From assembly GCF_051859025.1 (NCBI RefSeq), contig NZ_JBHYGL010000037.1, positions 62,001 through 126,000 of the forward strand: DNA of 64,000 nt. Reading direction: 5' to 3'. The stretch is from Falsiroseomonas sp051859025 (GTDB lineage: Bacteria; Pseudomonadota; Alphaproteobacteria; Acetobacterales; Acetobacteraceae). This document shows positions 50,762-59,955 of the stretch, piece after piece (the stretch's first letter is position 1; the number at the start of each line of letters is the position of its first letter). The notes beneath the pieces were generated by a model, which was given only the letters and a program-made list of their open reading frames with translations, was not told the DNA's origin and ran no database searches. A program made the translations under genes and the position numbers.

Positions 50762-53716
50762 ATGAACCGCGCCGCCCTGCACAGCCTGATCCCGGCATCC
50801 GGCATCCAGTTCCTGGACGTCGATTTCGACATCAACGCCCTGCCCCGCATCAGCCGCCCCTTCTGGGACGAGAAGCCGATGCACCTCCGCGACGCCCAGG
50901 GCGACCAGCAGGTGCTGCTGCGCGCGCTGGAACAGTCGGATGAGGGCGAGTTGTTCGACCCGGTGGGGCGCAACCACCCGCCGGAGGATGAGGTCTATCG
51001 CATCACCCGCACCCAGGCGCTGGAACCCTTCCTCGGCCAATGGGTGCCCCTCCCCTTCCTGCGCGTGCAGTCCCGCAGCGCGGATGGCATGCCGATCTTC
51101 GACGAAGGCCCCACCAACTGGGCGCGGCTGCGCGTGGTGGAACTGCCGCCGGGCACGGTGCGCGGCGCCACCCATCGCGCCGTGCTGGCCTTCGACACCA
51201 CGCTGGTGCCCCGCCGCGATGGCCGTGCCTATGCCGGGCCGAGTACCGAGGACGCGGCGGAGGAACAGGAATTCGGCCTGGCGGCGCGGCTGGCGGACAA
51301 TGCGTCCTTCCTCGCAGAAGGCTGGTTCGGCCAGTGGCTGGAGACGATGTTTCTCGACCTCGTCTCCGCCCAGCGGCGCGGCAAGGCGGTGAAGCTGGAG
51401 GAGCTTCCCTACCGGATGGAGCCCTTCGCCCGGTATCTGACGCTGCTGGAAGTTCTGACCCATGCCGGCGCGGCGCCCCGCATGCGCCTGGTGGATGCCG
51501 GCGTGTCGGGACGACGCAGCGCCATGGTGGATGTCGACCTGCTGCTCGACATCGGCAATGCGCGGACCTGCGGCATCCTGGTGGAAAGCGCGCCGGATGG
51601 GCCGCTGTCGCTGAATGATTCCTATCCGCTCGCGCTGCGGGATTTGAGCAAGCCGGAACACGTCTCGGCCAAGCCGTTCGAGAGCCGGGTGGAGTTCTCC
51701 CGCGCCAGCTTCGGGCAGGATGCGCTGTCCCGCCGATCCGGCCGCGCCGCCGCCTTCGCCTGGCCCTCGCCGCTGCGCGTGGGGCCGGAAGCGGTCAGGC
51801 TGGCAGGGCTGTCCGTGGGGAATGAGGGCGCGACGGGGCTGTCATCGCCCAAGCGCTACCTCTGGGATGAAAGACCCTCCGTGCTCGGCTGGCGCTTCGG
51901 CGCGGGGTCGGCGCCTGCGGCCTTCGGCACGGCGGGGGAACAGCCGGTGTCCGGCGCCTTCATGAATGAGCTGACGGAAACGGGGGAGTTGCTGTCGAAG
52001 CACCGCAACGCCACCCCGGCGGTGCGCGCGCGCTTCTCACGCTCCTCGCTCTACACGCTGATGCTGGCGGAGATCCTGTTGCAGGCGATCAGCCAGATCA
52101 ACGCGCCAGCCACGCGCGCCGCGCGGCGCAACGCCGATGTGCCGCGCAGGCTGCGGCGCGTGACGCTGACCTTGCCGACCGCGATGCCCGTCGCCGAGCA
52201 GCGCATCGTGCGGCGCCGGGCGGAAGCGGCGGTGGAGTTGGTCTGGGCCTGGATGGGCTGGACGGCGGGCAGTGCGGAGCGCGCCATCGCGGCGCCGCTG
52301 CCGCCGCGCGTTTCCTCCAACCTCGATGAAGCGACGGCGACGCAGCTTGTGTGGCTCTATGCGGAATCCGTGCACCGGTTGCAGGCCGATCCGCGGCAGT
52401 TGTTCGCGCTGATGGGCCGCGTGCGGGATGGCGCGCAGCCCTCTCTTCGCATCGCCAGCATCGATATCGGCGGCGGCACCACCGACCTGGCCGTGACCAC
52501 CTATGCCCTGGCGCAGGACCAGGAAATCAGGCCGACGCAGAATTTCCGAGAGGGCTTCAAGATCGCGGGCGACGACCTGCTGCAGGCCGTGATCGAGCGT
52601 GTGGTCCTGCCGCCGCTGGAAGCCGCGCTGGGGGCAGCCGGGCTGCGCGACCCCAAGGCCTTCCTGCGCCGCGTGCTGGGCGGCGCCCGGGGTGGGCAGT
52701 CGGAGGCCGAGCGGCAGCTCACGCGGCAATTCGTGGCCCGCGTGCTGGAACCCTGCGCGCTGGCGCTGCTCTCGGGCTACGAAGTCATGGAGCCCGGCGC
52801 GGTCGGCGTCGTCGCGCGGCTCGGCATCGCGGAAGGGCCGGGCCGGCCGCGGCATGACCGCGCCTGCGCCTTCTTCGAACGGCTGGCGCTGGATGCCGGG
52901 GCTAGCGACTTCCGGCTGAGCGGCGTGGAGGTGGCGCCGGAAGCCAACGTGATGGATGGGCTGGTGCGCGGCACGCTCGGCCCGATCCTGGCCGACCTGT
53001 GTGAGGCCACGCACGCCTATGATTGCGACGTACTGCTGCTGTCCGGCCGGCCATCCCGCCTGCGGGCGGTGATGGACATCGTGCTGGCGAAGCTGCCCGT
53101 GGCGGCGCATCGCATCGTGCACATGCAGGGCTACCCCGCCGGCGGCTGGTACCCCTTCCGCGATGCCCATGCGCGGATCGAGGACCCGAAGACCACCGCC
53201 GCAGTCGGCGCCATGGTCGCGGCGCTGGCGGAGGGTTCGCTGCCCGGCTTCCTGCTGCGCGCCTCACGCCTCGGCATGAAATCCACCGCGCGCTACATCG
53301 GGCGGCTGGAGACATCGGGCCAGCTGTTGCAGCGTAACGAATACATGCGGGACATCGACCTCGACGCCGATACCGCCGTGGCGGTGGAGGTGGAGATACC
53401 CTTCGAGGCACCCTCCATGCTCGGTTTTCGCCAACTGCCGCTGGAGAGATGGCCAGCGACTCCCTTGTATGCGCTGGAATTCGGCAATGCGGATGATGTG
53501 CGGAACCTCGCGCTGCCGCTGACGGTGCGCCTGGCGCGCGGCATCGCGGACCAGGGTTCGGCGGAAGCGGAAGCCAGCCGCGAACAATTCAAGCCCGCCA
53601 GCATCCGCGACGCGGAGGGCCAGGAACGCCATCCGACGACGGTGCGCATGCGCCTGCAGACCATGCGCGACGAAGGCGGCTATTGGCGCGACACGGGCGC
53701 GCTGGGGGTACCGTGA
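50762..53716 (+). CDS. srfB: SrfB-family protein (ASKHA-fold ATPase candidate)
   Basis: This 984-residue cytoplasmic protein matches SrfB in length and pattern: it begins GIQFLDVDFDINALPRISRP, has a FDEGPTNWARLRVVELPPG segment, then two nucleotide-binding loops of the actin/Hsp70 superfamily. They are DIGNARTCGILVE (Asp263) and IDIGGGTTDLAVTTYA (Asp568), with YLWDERPSVLGWRF and LLLSGRPSRLRAVMDIV in between and after. It is probably an ATPase or assembly factor acting with SrfC; in Salmonella srfB is one of the SsrB-regulated srfABC genes. An 85-base gap before it may hold a secondary promoter. Its stop overlaps the srfC GTG start. Confidence 0.9.
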   Translation: MNRAALHSLIPASGIQFLDVDFDINALPRISRPFWDEKPMHLRDAQGDQQVLLRALEQSDEGELFDPVGRNHPPEDEVYRITRTQALEPFLGQWVPLPFLRVQSRSADGMPIFDEGPTNWARLRVVELPPGTVRGATHRAVLAFDTTLVPRRDGRAYAGPSTEDAAEEQEFGLAARLADNASFLAEGWFGQWLETMFLDLVSAQRRGKAVKLEELPYRMEPFARYLTLLEVLTHAGAAPRMRLVDAGVSGRRSAMVDVDLLLDIGNARTCGILVESAPDGPLSLNDSYPLALRDLSKPEHVSAKPFESRVEFSRASFGQDALSRRSGRAAAFAWPSPLRVGPEAVRLAGLSVGNEGATGLSSPKRYLWDERPSVLGWRFGAGSAPAAFGTAGEQPVSGAFMNELTETGELLSKHRNATPAVRARFSRSSLYTLMLAEILLQAISQINAPATRAARRNADVPRRLRRVTLTLPTAMPVAEQRIVRRRAEAAVELVWAWMGWTAGSAERAIAAPLPPRVSSNLDEATATQLVWLYAESVHRLQADPRQLFALMGRVRDGAQPSLRIASIDIGGGTTDLAVTTYALAQDQEIRPTQNFREGFKIAGDDLLQAVIERVVLPPLEAALGAAGLRDPKAFLRRVLGGARGGQSEAERQLTRQFVARVLEPCALALLSGYEVMEPGAVGVVARLGIAEGPGRPRHDRACAFFERLALDAGASDFRLSGVEVAPEANVMDGLVRGTLGPILADLCEATHAYDCDVLLLSGRPSRLRAVMDIVLAKLPVAAHRIVHMQGYPAGGWYPFRDAHARIEDPKTTAAVGAMVAALAEGSLPGFLLRASRLGMKSTARYIGRLETSGQLLQRNEYMRDIDLDADTAVAVEVEIPFEAPSMLGFRQLPLERWPATPLYALEFGNADDVRNLALPLTVRLARGIADQGSAEAEASREQFKPASIRDAEGQERHPTTVRMRLQTMRDEGGYWRDTGALGVP

Positions 53717-56328
53717 CGAACGCTGACGAGAAGCTCGCCACCGAGGCGAAGAAGGTGGGCGAGGTCGCGGGCCGCGCGCTGGACTGGTTCGGGGCCGCGG
53801 CGCGCCCCGGGCTGGATGCGGCGGCGCTGGCGCGGGAATTGCGCGGCGTGGGGCTGCGCGCGGGCAGGCTGGCGGCGGCGGCTTCGCGGCCGATGTGCGT
53901 CGGCGTCTTCGGGCCGTCCCAGGCCGGGAAATCCTACCTGATCTCCGCGCTGGCGCAGTCGCCGGACGCGCCGCTGATGGCGATGTTCGATGATCGCGCG
54001 GTGGATTTCGTGCGCGACATCAACCCGGAAGGCGGGCGGGAGGCGACGGGCCTGGTGACGCGCTTCACCATGAAGCGCATCGCGACGCCGCCGGGGATGC
54101 CCGTGGCGCTGCGCCTGCTGTCGCAGACCGATGTGGTGAAGATCATCGGCAACGCCTTCCTCTCCGACTTCGATCCCGCCGACGTCGAGGCCCCCTCCCC
54201 CGGCGCGATCGAGGCCGCGCTGGATCAGGCGCGCGGGCGGATGCTGCCCACGGGTTTCGACAGGCTCAGCGAAGACGATGTCTATGTCGACCTCCGCGAA
54301 TATTTCGAAGGCCGCTTCGGTGGCCATGCGCTGGTGCAGGCGCTGAAGGCTGCGCGCTTCTGGCAGGCGGCGAGCGAGATCGCGCCACGGCTCGACCACC
54401 CCGCCCGCGCCGCGCTGTTCGGCCTGGTCTGGGGCCGCGTGCCACGGCTGGATGATGCCTATCTGCGGCTGGCGGGCGCGCTGGCGCAGCTCGGCCATCC
54501 CGATGACGCCTTCTGCCCGCTGACGGCATTGGTGCCGCGGGAATCCAGCATCATCGACGTGCTGACGCTCAACCGCTTCGGCGCGCCCGATGACACGACC
54601 ATCGCGGTAGCCACGCGCAGCGGCCTCCGCGCCGATCTGCCGCGCGCGGTGCTGGCCGCGCTGGTCGCGGAAGTGACCGTGCAGCTGCGCGACAAGCCCT
54701 GGGATTTCTTCGACGTCACGGATCTGCTGGACTTCCCCGGCGCGCGGTCCCGCGAACAGATCCGCGACCCCGCGAAGCACCTGGCGGACCCCGCGAAGCT
54801 CCCCGCCGTGCTGCTGCGCGGCAAGGTCGCCTATCTGTTCGAGCGCTATTGCGCGGAGACGGAGCTGACCGGGATGCTGCTCTGCATCGGTCCTTCCAAC
54901 CAGGAAGTGCGCACCCTGCCGCGCATGGTGGAGGAATGGATCAACGGCACGCATGGCGACACGCCGGCCAAGCGCGCGACGCAGCCGACCGCGCTGTTCT
55001 TCGTGCTGACGAAGTTCGACATGGAGTTCGAGAGCAAGAAGGGCCAGGCGGAAGGCGGCGGGCGCTGGACAGCGCGGCTCGCCGCCTCGCTCATCGATTT
55101 CTTCGGCAAGGAAAGCACCTGGCCGCGCGAATGGCATTCCGGAAAACCCTTCGACAACCTCTTCTGGCTGCGCAACCCCAACGTCGCGAACAAGGCGATC
55201 CTGGATTACGACGACCAGGGCAAGGAGACCGGCATCCGCCCGCAGGAAGCCGCCCGCGTCGCGCAGCTTCGCGCCGACTTCCTGGGCAATGACGATGCCC
55301 GCAAGCACTTCGCCGACCCCGCGCTGAGCTGGGACGAGGCGATGCGGCTCAATGACGGCGGCATCGGGCATCTGGCCGCGCGGCTGCGGCCGGTCTGCGA
55401 CCCCGCGCTGAAGCGGCGGCAGGTGGCGGCGCGGCTGGCGGACCTTGGTGAACGCCTGCGCGCAAGGCTGCTGCCGCATTGGCATTCCGCTGATCTGGCG
55501 CAGGAACTCGCCAAGCGCCGCGCCGCATCCCGCGCGGTTGCCATCGCGCTGGCGAAGGCGGTGGAGCGGCAGCGCTTCGGCCATCTGCTGCGCGCTTTGG
55601 CGCCAGAGGCCGATGAGATTTCGGCTGTGCTGTCACGCACCCGCTTCGCCGCGACCGAGGCCGGGGCCATCCCCGTCGGCGCCCGCACCGGCGCGGCGGG
55701 GCTGCTGGCGGAACTGGATTTCGGCGACGAACCGCCGCCGGAAGTGGAAAGCGCGGGGCCGGAGGATGAGGCGGATCACCTGGCCTCGGTTGCGTTGAAA
55801 TTGTGGGCGGACCGGCTGCACGCCTTCGCCGATGCGCCAGCGACGCATGCGCTCTATGGCATGACGCCGGAAGTGGCGGGGACGCTGGTGGCGGAACTGC
55901 TGCGATCCGCGCGGCGGGAGAAGCTGCAATCCGCACTCGCCGCCGAACTCCGCGGTATCCTCGGCTTCCGCCGCCATGCCTCCGCCGCCGCGGCCATCTG
56001 CGGGCTGTGTGCGGCGCTGCGCATCGGCGGCTTCGTCGCGGCGCTGGGCTTCGACGCCAAGCCGATCGCGGATCGCCCCGTCGTGGGCGCCGAACGCCGC
56101 CCGGTCTTCGCGCCGCGGCCCAAGCTGGATGGGCTGCCGCCGCTGGGCGTCGTCGCCGCGGATTATGACCGGCAGCAGAGCCTCGACTGGGTGCAGGCCT
56201 TCCTCCGCTCCACGGATCTGAACGTGCAGGGCGACGGGGAGGATGCGGTGGATGTCGCGCGCAACGCGGCGCTCGGGCGCATCCTGTCGGACCTCGACAC
56301 CGCCTTGCATGGCGCGAAGGCGGCGTGA
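53713..56328 (+). CDS. srfC: SrfC-family protein (large P-loop GTPase candidate)
   Basis: This 871-residue cytoplasmic protein has Walker A GVFGPSQAGKSYL (residues 65-76), a G3-like DFPG (340-343, in TDLLDFPGARSRE) and a G4-like TKFD (433-436, in FFVLTKFDMEF). These support a GTPase of the dynamin/TRAFAC type. Conserved SrfC pieces include MFDDRAVDFVRDINPEGGRE and PRMVEEWINGTHGDTPAKR. The C-terminal third is mainly helical and lacks a membrane helix. The GTG start (GTGA) overlaps the srfB stop. SrfB and SrfC are normally encoded together and presumably form a complex. Confidence 0.88.
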   Translation: MTNADEKLATEAKKVGEVAGRALDWFGAAARPGLDAAALARELRGVGLRAGRLAAAASRPMCVGVFGPSQAGKSYLISALAQSPDAPLMAMFDDRAVDFVRDINPEGGREATGLVTRFTMKRIATPPGMPVALRLLSQTDVVKIIGNAFLSDFDPADVEAPSPGAIEAALDQARGRMLPTGFDRLSEDDVYVDLREYFEGRFGGHALVQALKAARFWQAASEIAPRLDHPARAALFGLVWGRVPRLDDAYLRLAGALAQLGHPDDAFCPLTALVPRESSIIDVLTLNRFGAPDDTTIAVATRSGLRADLPRAVLAALVAEVTVQLRDKPWDFFDVTDLLDFPGARSREQIRDPAKHLADPAKLPAVLLRGKVAYLFERYCAETELTGMLLCIGPSNQEVRTLPRMVEEWINGTHGDTPAKRATQPTALFFVLTKFDMEFESKKGQAEGGGRWTARLAASLIDFFGKESTWPREWHSGKPFDNLFWLRNPNVANKAILDYDDQGKETGIRPQEAARVAQLRADFLGNDDARKHFADPALSWDEAMRLNDGGIGHLAARLRPVCDPALKRRQVAARLADLGERLRARLLPHWHSADLAQELAKRRAASRAVAIALAKAVERQRFGHLLRALAPEADEISAVLSRTRFAATEAGAIPVGARTGAAGLLAELDFGDEPPPEVESAGPEDEADHLASVALKLWADRLHAFADAPATHALYGMTPEVAGTLVAELLRSARREKLQSALAAELRGILGFRRHASAAAAICGLCAALRIGGFVAALGFDAKPIADRPVVGAERRPVFAPRPKLDGLPPLGVVAADYDRQQSLDWVQAFLRSTDLNVQGDGEDAVDVARNAALGRILSDLDTALHGAKAA

Positions 56329-57353
56329 TGCGCCTGCGGATCGAGGAAGACCCCCACCGCCCCGGCGAAGGCTGCGCGCGCCTGGTGCTGCCCGGCATGG
56401 CGGGGCGCGAGGCGCCCTTCGTGACCTTCACGCGGGAGGGTTTCGGCGCGGACAGCCTCGGCCCCGATGGCTGGCAGGTCGCGGCCGGGCGCCTCACGCC
56501 CATCGAGAGCGGCGCGGAGGGCGATGACCTCGTGCTCGTGCTGGGGCCGGAGGCGGCGGAGCATCTGGAGCCGGGCCCGGTGCGCCTCGGCATTCCCGCG
56601 CTCGGCATCGACCAGGTGGTGATCTGGCCGGAAATCGCCCCGGCGCAGAGCGGCAAGCGCGGCGGCTTCGGTGCCAACCGGCCCGGCCAGGCGCAGCCGC
56701 GCCGCATGCCGGGGCGCGTGGAGCCCCCCGCGCCGAAAGCGCCGACGGAAGACGAGACGGTGGTGATCCGCGCCGCGCCGCGCATCGAACCGCCGCCGCG
56801 CCCGATCGAACCGCCGATCCGTGCGCCGGAGGCGCCCACGCCACCGTCACGCCTGCCGCTGATCCTGGCGGCACTTCTGCTGCTGGCCAGCGCCGGCGCG
56901 GCGGCTTGGTGGTTCTGGCCCGCGCCCGCACCGCAACAGGCCGGCGTGACACCGGCACCTGCGACACCCGCGCCTTCCGATCCCACCGCCACCGCCACCC
57001 CCGCCGAGATCGCGGCGATGAACCTGCCGCCGGCGCGGGTGCTGGCGATCGGCCAGGCACGGCAGGCCGCGCGCCCGCAGGATGCGCTGCTGCTGATCGA
57101 ACTCGCGGCCGATGCGGGGCACGCGCCGGCGATCAGCGCCCTCGCGCGGCTCTATGACCCCGCCACCTTCGCGCCCGGCGGCGCGCTATCCATGCCCAAC
57201 CCCACCAAGGCCGCGGAGCTGTGGCGCAACGCGGAACGCGCGGGCGATACCACCGCCGCGGCGCCGCGCGCCATCCTGCGCGACAGGCTGGAAACCGCGG
57301 CACGCGGTGGTGACACGGTGGCACAACTCGCGCTTCGGGATTTCTGGCCATGA
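56328..57353 (+). CDS. Single-pass membrane protein with N-terminal beta domain and Sel1-like C-terminal repeats
   Basis: This 341-residue protein was not recognised by name. Residues 1-105 are probably a cytoplasmic beta-rich domain (FVTFTREGFGADSLGPDGWQ, LVLVLGPEAAEHLEPGPVRL). A Pro-rich linker (about 130-172) precedes a membrane helix at 176-198. The C-terminal part resembles Sel1/TPR-like helical repeats (LLLIELAADAGHAPAISALA, RLYDP, KAAELWRNAERAGD) and would be periplasmic. ATG 56328 overlaps the srfC stop (TGATG). The layout resembles the SrfA-like proteins, but the N-terminal domain is not obviously homologous. It is probably a scaffold in the same complex. Confidence 0.7.
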   Translation: MRLRIEEDPHRPGEGCARLVLPGMAGREAPFVTFTREGFGADSLGPDGWQVAAGRLTPIESGAEGDDLVLVLGPEAAEHLEPGPVRLGIPALGIDQVVIWPEIAPAQSGKRGGFGANRPGQAQPRRMPGRVEPPAPKAPTEDETVVIRAAPRIEPPPRPIEPPIRAPEAPTPPSRLPLILAALLLLASAGAAAWWFWPAPAPQQAGVTPAPATPAPSDPTATATPAEIAAMNLPPARVLAIGQARQAARPQDALLLIELAADAGHAPAISALARLYDPATFAPGGALSMPNPTKAAELWRNAERAGDTTAAAPRAILRDRLETAARGGDTVAQLALRDFWP

Positions 57354-59251
57354 TGCGCTTCCTCGCCCTCATCCTTGCTGCCCTCATCGCCTTCCCCGCC
57401 ATGGCGCAAGCGCCCGCTGGTGCGCGGCGGGCGCTGCTGATGGAAGGCAAGCAGACGCTGACGCAGAAGGTGCTGACGCGCCCCGGCGCCACGCTGCACG
57501 CCACACCGGGCGCCACCGCATCCACGCCAGTCCCCGGCTTCACCCTGTTCCACGTCTTCGCCCGCCAGGGCAGCGGCGCGGAGGCCTGGATCGAGGTCGG
57601 CCGCGACGCCACCGGCACCACCGAGGGCTGGATGCGGGAGGAACGCTCGCTCCCCTGGGGCCAGACCATGGTGCTGGCCTTCACCAACCCCGCCGGCCGC
57701 GAACGCACCATGTTCTTCGCCGAAGGCCCCGCGCTGCGCCGCATCATCCTGTCGCGGGATATGGCGGCGGCGGGGGCGGAGGCGCGGCGCGCGAATGATG
57801 GCCGCGTCATCGCCCTCGAACCTGAAACCTATGTCGACATCAGCCGCAATTTCTATCTGTTGCCCGTGCTGAGCGCGGAGGAAGTCGAGAACGAACGCGG
57901 CGACCGCATGCGCCTGCTCGAAGTCGCCTCCGCCCCCGCGGAGCGCCGCAACGCGCCGCCGCCGCGCGATCCGCTGGCGGATTTCAGGGGCGCGCTGGTC
58001 TTCGTGGTGGATACCACGCTCTCCATGCAGCCCTACCTCGACCGAACGCGGGAGGCGATCCGCAACGTCATGGCGCGCATCGGCACCACGGCGCTGCGGG
58101 ACCGATTCCGCTTCGGGCTCGTCGCCTATCGCGATGACCTCGGCGGCAACCAGGCGCTGGAATACGTCACCCGCACCCATGCCCGCGCCGATTTCAGCGC
58201 GCCCGCGGACGCCATCCTGCCGCGCATCGCCGAAGCCGCCGCCGCCACCGAAAGCAACGAAGGCTTCGACGAGGATGCCATCGCAGGCCTGCGCGCCGCG
58301 CTCGATGCCGCCGACTGGAACAGCCTCGGTGGCCGCTTCATCATCCTGGTGACGGATGCGGGCACGCGGGATGCGACCGACCCCCGTTCCTCCACCCGCC
58401 TCGGCATCGCGGAGATGCGCGAACTGCTGAAGCAGCGCGCCATCGCCACCTTCGCGCTGCATGTGCTGACGCCAGAAGGCCGCAACAACCACGCCCGCGC
58501 CCGCGCGCAGTATCGCGAACTGACCCGCTTCGATGGCGCGCCGGAGCCCTTCTACTTCCCGATCCCGAACGGCGAAGTCGCGGCCTTCGGCCAGACGGTG
58601 GAGGCCATCACCGAAGCCCTGCTCCGCCAGGTCGCCGCCGTCACCAACACGCCCATCGCGCAGCTCCGTGGCGGGCCCGCGGCCGCGGCGCCGCAGGTGG
58701 AACAGCAGATCGACGTGGTGGGCCAGGCCATGCGCCTCGCCTATCTCGGCCGCGTTCAGGACGCGGCGGCGCCCGATATCGTGCGCAGCTTCACGACGGA
58801 CCGGGACCTGGCGGACAGCAACCGCGCCAACCTCGATGTCCGCATCCTGCTGACGCGCGACCAGCTCTCCGACCTTCGCAGCGCGCTGCGGCTGGTGATC
58901 GATGGCGCCAATGCCGGGCGCCTCCAGCCGCAGACGGTCTTCGCGAATATCCGCAACGCCGCACTCTCCGCCGCGCGCGATCCGCGACGGATCGGCAACC
59001 TGGAGCGCCTCGGCGCCGCCTTCGGCGAGTACCTCGACGGCCTGCCCTATCGCAGCCAGGTCATGGAATTGACCGAGCGCGGCTGGCTGGAACTGCAATC
59101 CGGCGGGCAGCGCGAGCTTCTCAACGCACTGGAAGCCAAGCTCAGGCTCTACGACGAATACGCCCGCACGCCGGCCTTGTGGACGCAGCTCGGCAGCGGG
59201 GCAGATGCCGGCGCGGCCGTCTTCCCCATGCCGCTCGACCAGCTGCCGTGA
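57350..59251 (+). CDS. Secreted von Willebrand factor A domain protein
   Basis: This 633-residue protein has a signal peptide (MRFLALILAALIAFPAMAQ) and an N-terminal SH3-like beta region (about 25-200). A VWA domain at about 212-430 has the MIDAS pattern DTTLS (Asp221, Thr223, Ser225; Ser is usual where Thr223 stands) and Asp336 in IILVTDAGTRD. A long helical C-terminal part follows. It should act in the periplasm as a metal-dependent adhesion or scaffold protein, possibly binding one of the membrane-anchored periplasmic domains. The start overlaps the previous stop (ATGATG), so either of two adjacent ATGs may serve. Confidence 0.85.
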   Translation: MMRFLALILAALIAFPAMAQAPAGARRALLMEGKQTLTQKVLTRPGATLHATPGATASTPVPGFTLFHVFARQGSGAEAWIEVGRDATGTTEGWMREERSLPWGQTMVLAFTNPAGRERTMFFAEGPALRRIILSRDMAAAGAEARRANDGRVIALEPETYVDISRNFYLLPVLSAEEVENERGDRMRLLEVASAPAERRNAPPPRDPLADFRGALVFVVDTTLSMQPYLDRTREAIRNVMARIGTTALRDRFRFGLVAYRDDLGGNQALEYVTRTHARADFSAPADAILPRIAEAAAATESNEGFDEDAIAGLRAALDAADWNSLGGRFIILVTDAGTRDATDPRSSTRLGIAEMRELLKQRAIATFALHVLTPEGRNNHARARAQYRELTRFDGAPEPFYFPIPNGEVAAFGQTVEAITEALLRQVAAVTNTPIAQLRGGPAAAAPQVEQQIDVVGQAMRLAYLGRVQDAAAPDIVRSFTTDRDLADSNRANLDVRILLTRDQLSDLRSALRLVIDGANAGRLQPQTVFANIRNAALSAARDPRRIGNLERLGAAFGEYLDGLPYRSQVMELTERGWLELQSGGQRELLNALEAKLRLYDEYARTPALWTQLGSGADAGAAVFPMPLDQLP

Positions 59252-59955
59252 CCACAGCGCCCCTTCGGCTGGAGGGGGTGGTCGCCGCCCGCCGCGCCGG
59301 CGGGGCCGCCTTCACGCTGACCATCGAGGCACTGCACCTTGCCCCCGGGGCGCTGGTGGCAGTGACCGGGGCGAGCGGGACGGGGAAATCCACCCTGCTC
59401 GACGTCGCCGCGCTTGCCCGGCGGCCGGACGCCGTGGCGAAGCTGGAGGTCTGCGGCACGGATGCCGCCGCTCTCTGGGCGCAGGGCGCGAAGGATGCGC
59501 TGGCGGGGCTTCGCGCACGGCATTTCGGCTATGTCCTGCAGACCGGCGGGCTCGTGCCCTTCCTGACCGTCGGCGCCAACGCCGCCCTGGCGCAGGACCT
59601 CGCGGGGCGGCGCGACCCCGGCCATCTCGCGGCGCTGGCGGAACGCCTCGGCATCGGCGCGCTGCTGGCGCGTATGCCGGCCACGCTGTCCGTCGGCCAG
59701 CGCCAGCGCGCCGCCATCCTGCGGGCGCTGGCGCATCGGCCCGCGTTGGTGCTGGCCGACGAACCGACGGCCAGCGTCCATCCCGACATGGCGGCCACCA
59801 TCCTCGCGCTGCTCGCCGAACAGGCCCGGCACGCCGGCGCCGCCGTGCTGCTGGCCACCCATGATGCCCCCGCCGCGCGCGCCGCCGGCTTCCTCGAAAT
59901 CCCCCTGCAACCTGGCCCAGCCTCCGCCCGCGTCCCCGCCATGGCCGACGCCTGA
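59248..59955 (+). CDS. ABC transporter ATPase, LolD/MacB type
   Basis: This 235-residue ATPase has Walker A GASGTGKSTLL, Q-loop YVLQTGG, signature LSVGQRQRAAILRALA (second Gly of LSGGQ replaced by Val), Walker B ALVLADEPTASVHP and H-loop LLATHDAPAARA. The GTG start overlaps the upstream stop (GTGA). It pairs with the FtsX-type permease immediately downstream. LolCDE/MacB-type ABC proteins do not import; they use ATP in the cytoplasm to drive periplasmic or lipoprotein-release events. The altered signature may lower or change ATPase behaviour. Confidence 0.9.
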   Translation: MTTAPLRLEGVVAARRAGGAAFTLTIEALHLAPGALVAVTGASGTGKSTLLDVAALARRPDAVAKLEVCGTDAAALWAQGAKDALAGLRARHFGYVLQTGGLVPFLTVGANAALAQDLAGRRDPGHLAALAERLGIGALLARMPATLSVGQRQRAAILRALAHRPALVLADEPTASVHPDMAATILALLAEQARHAGAAVLLATHDAPAARAAGFLEIPLQPGPASARVPAMADA

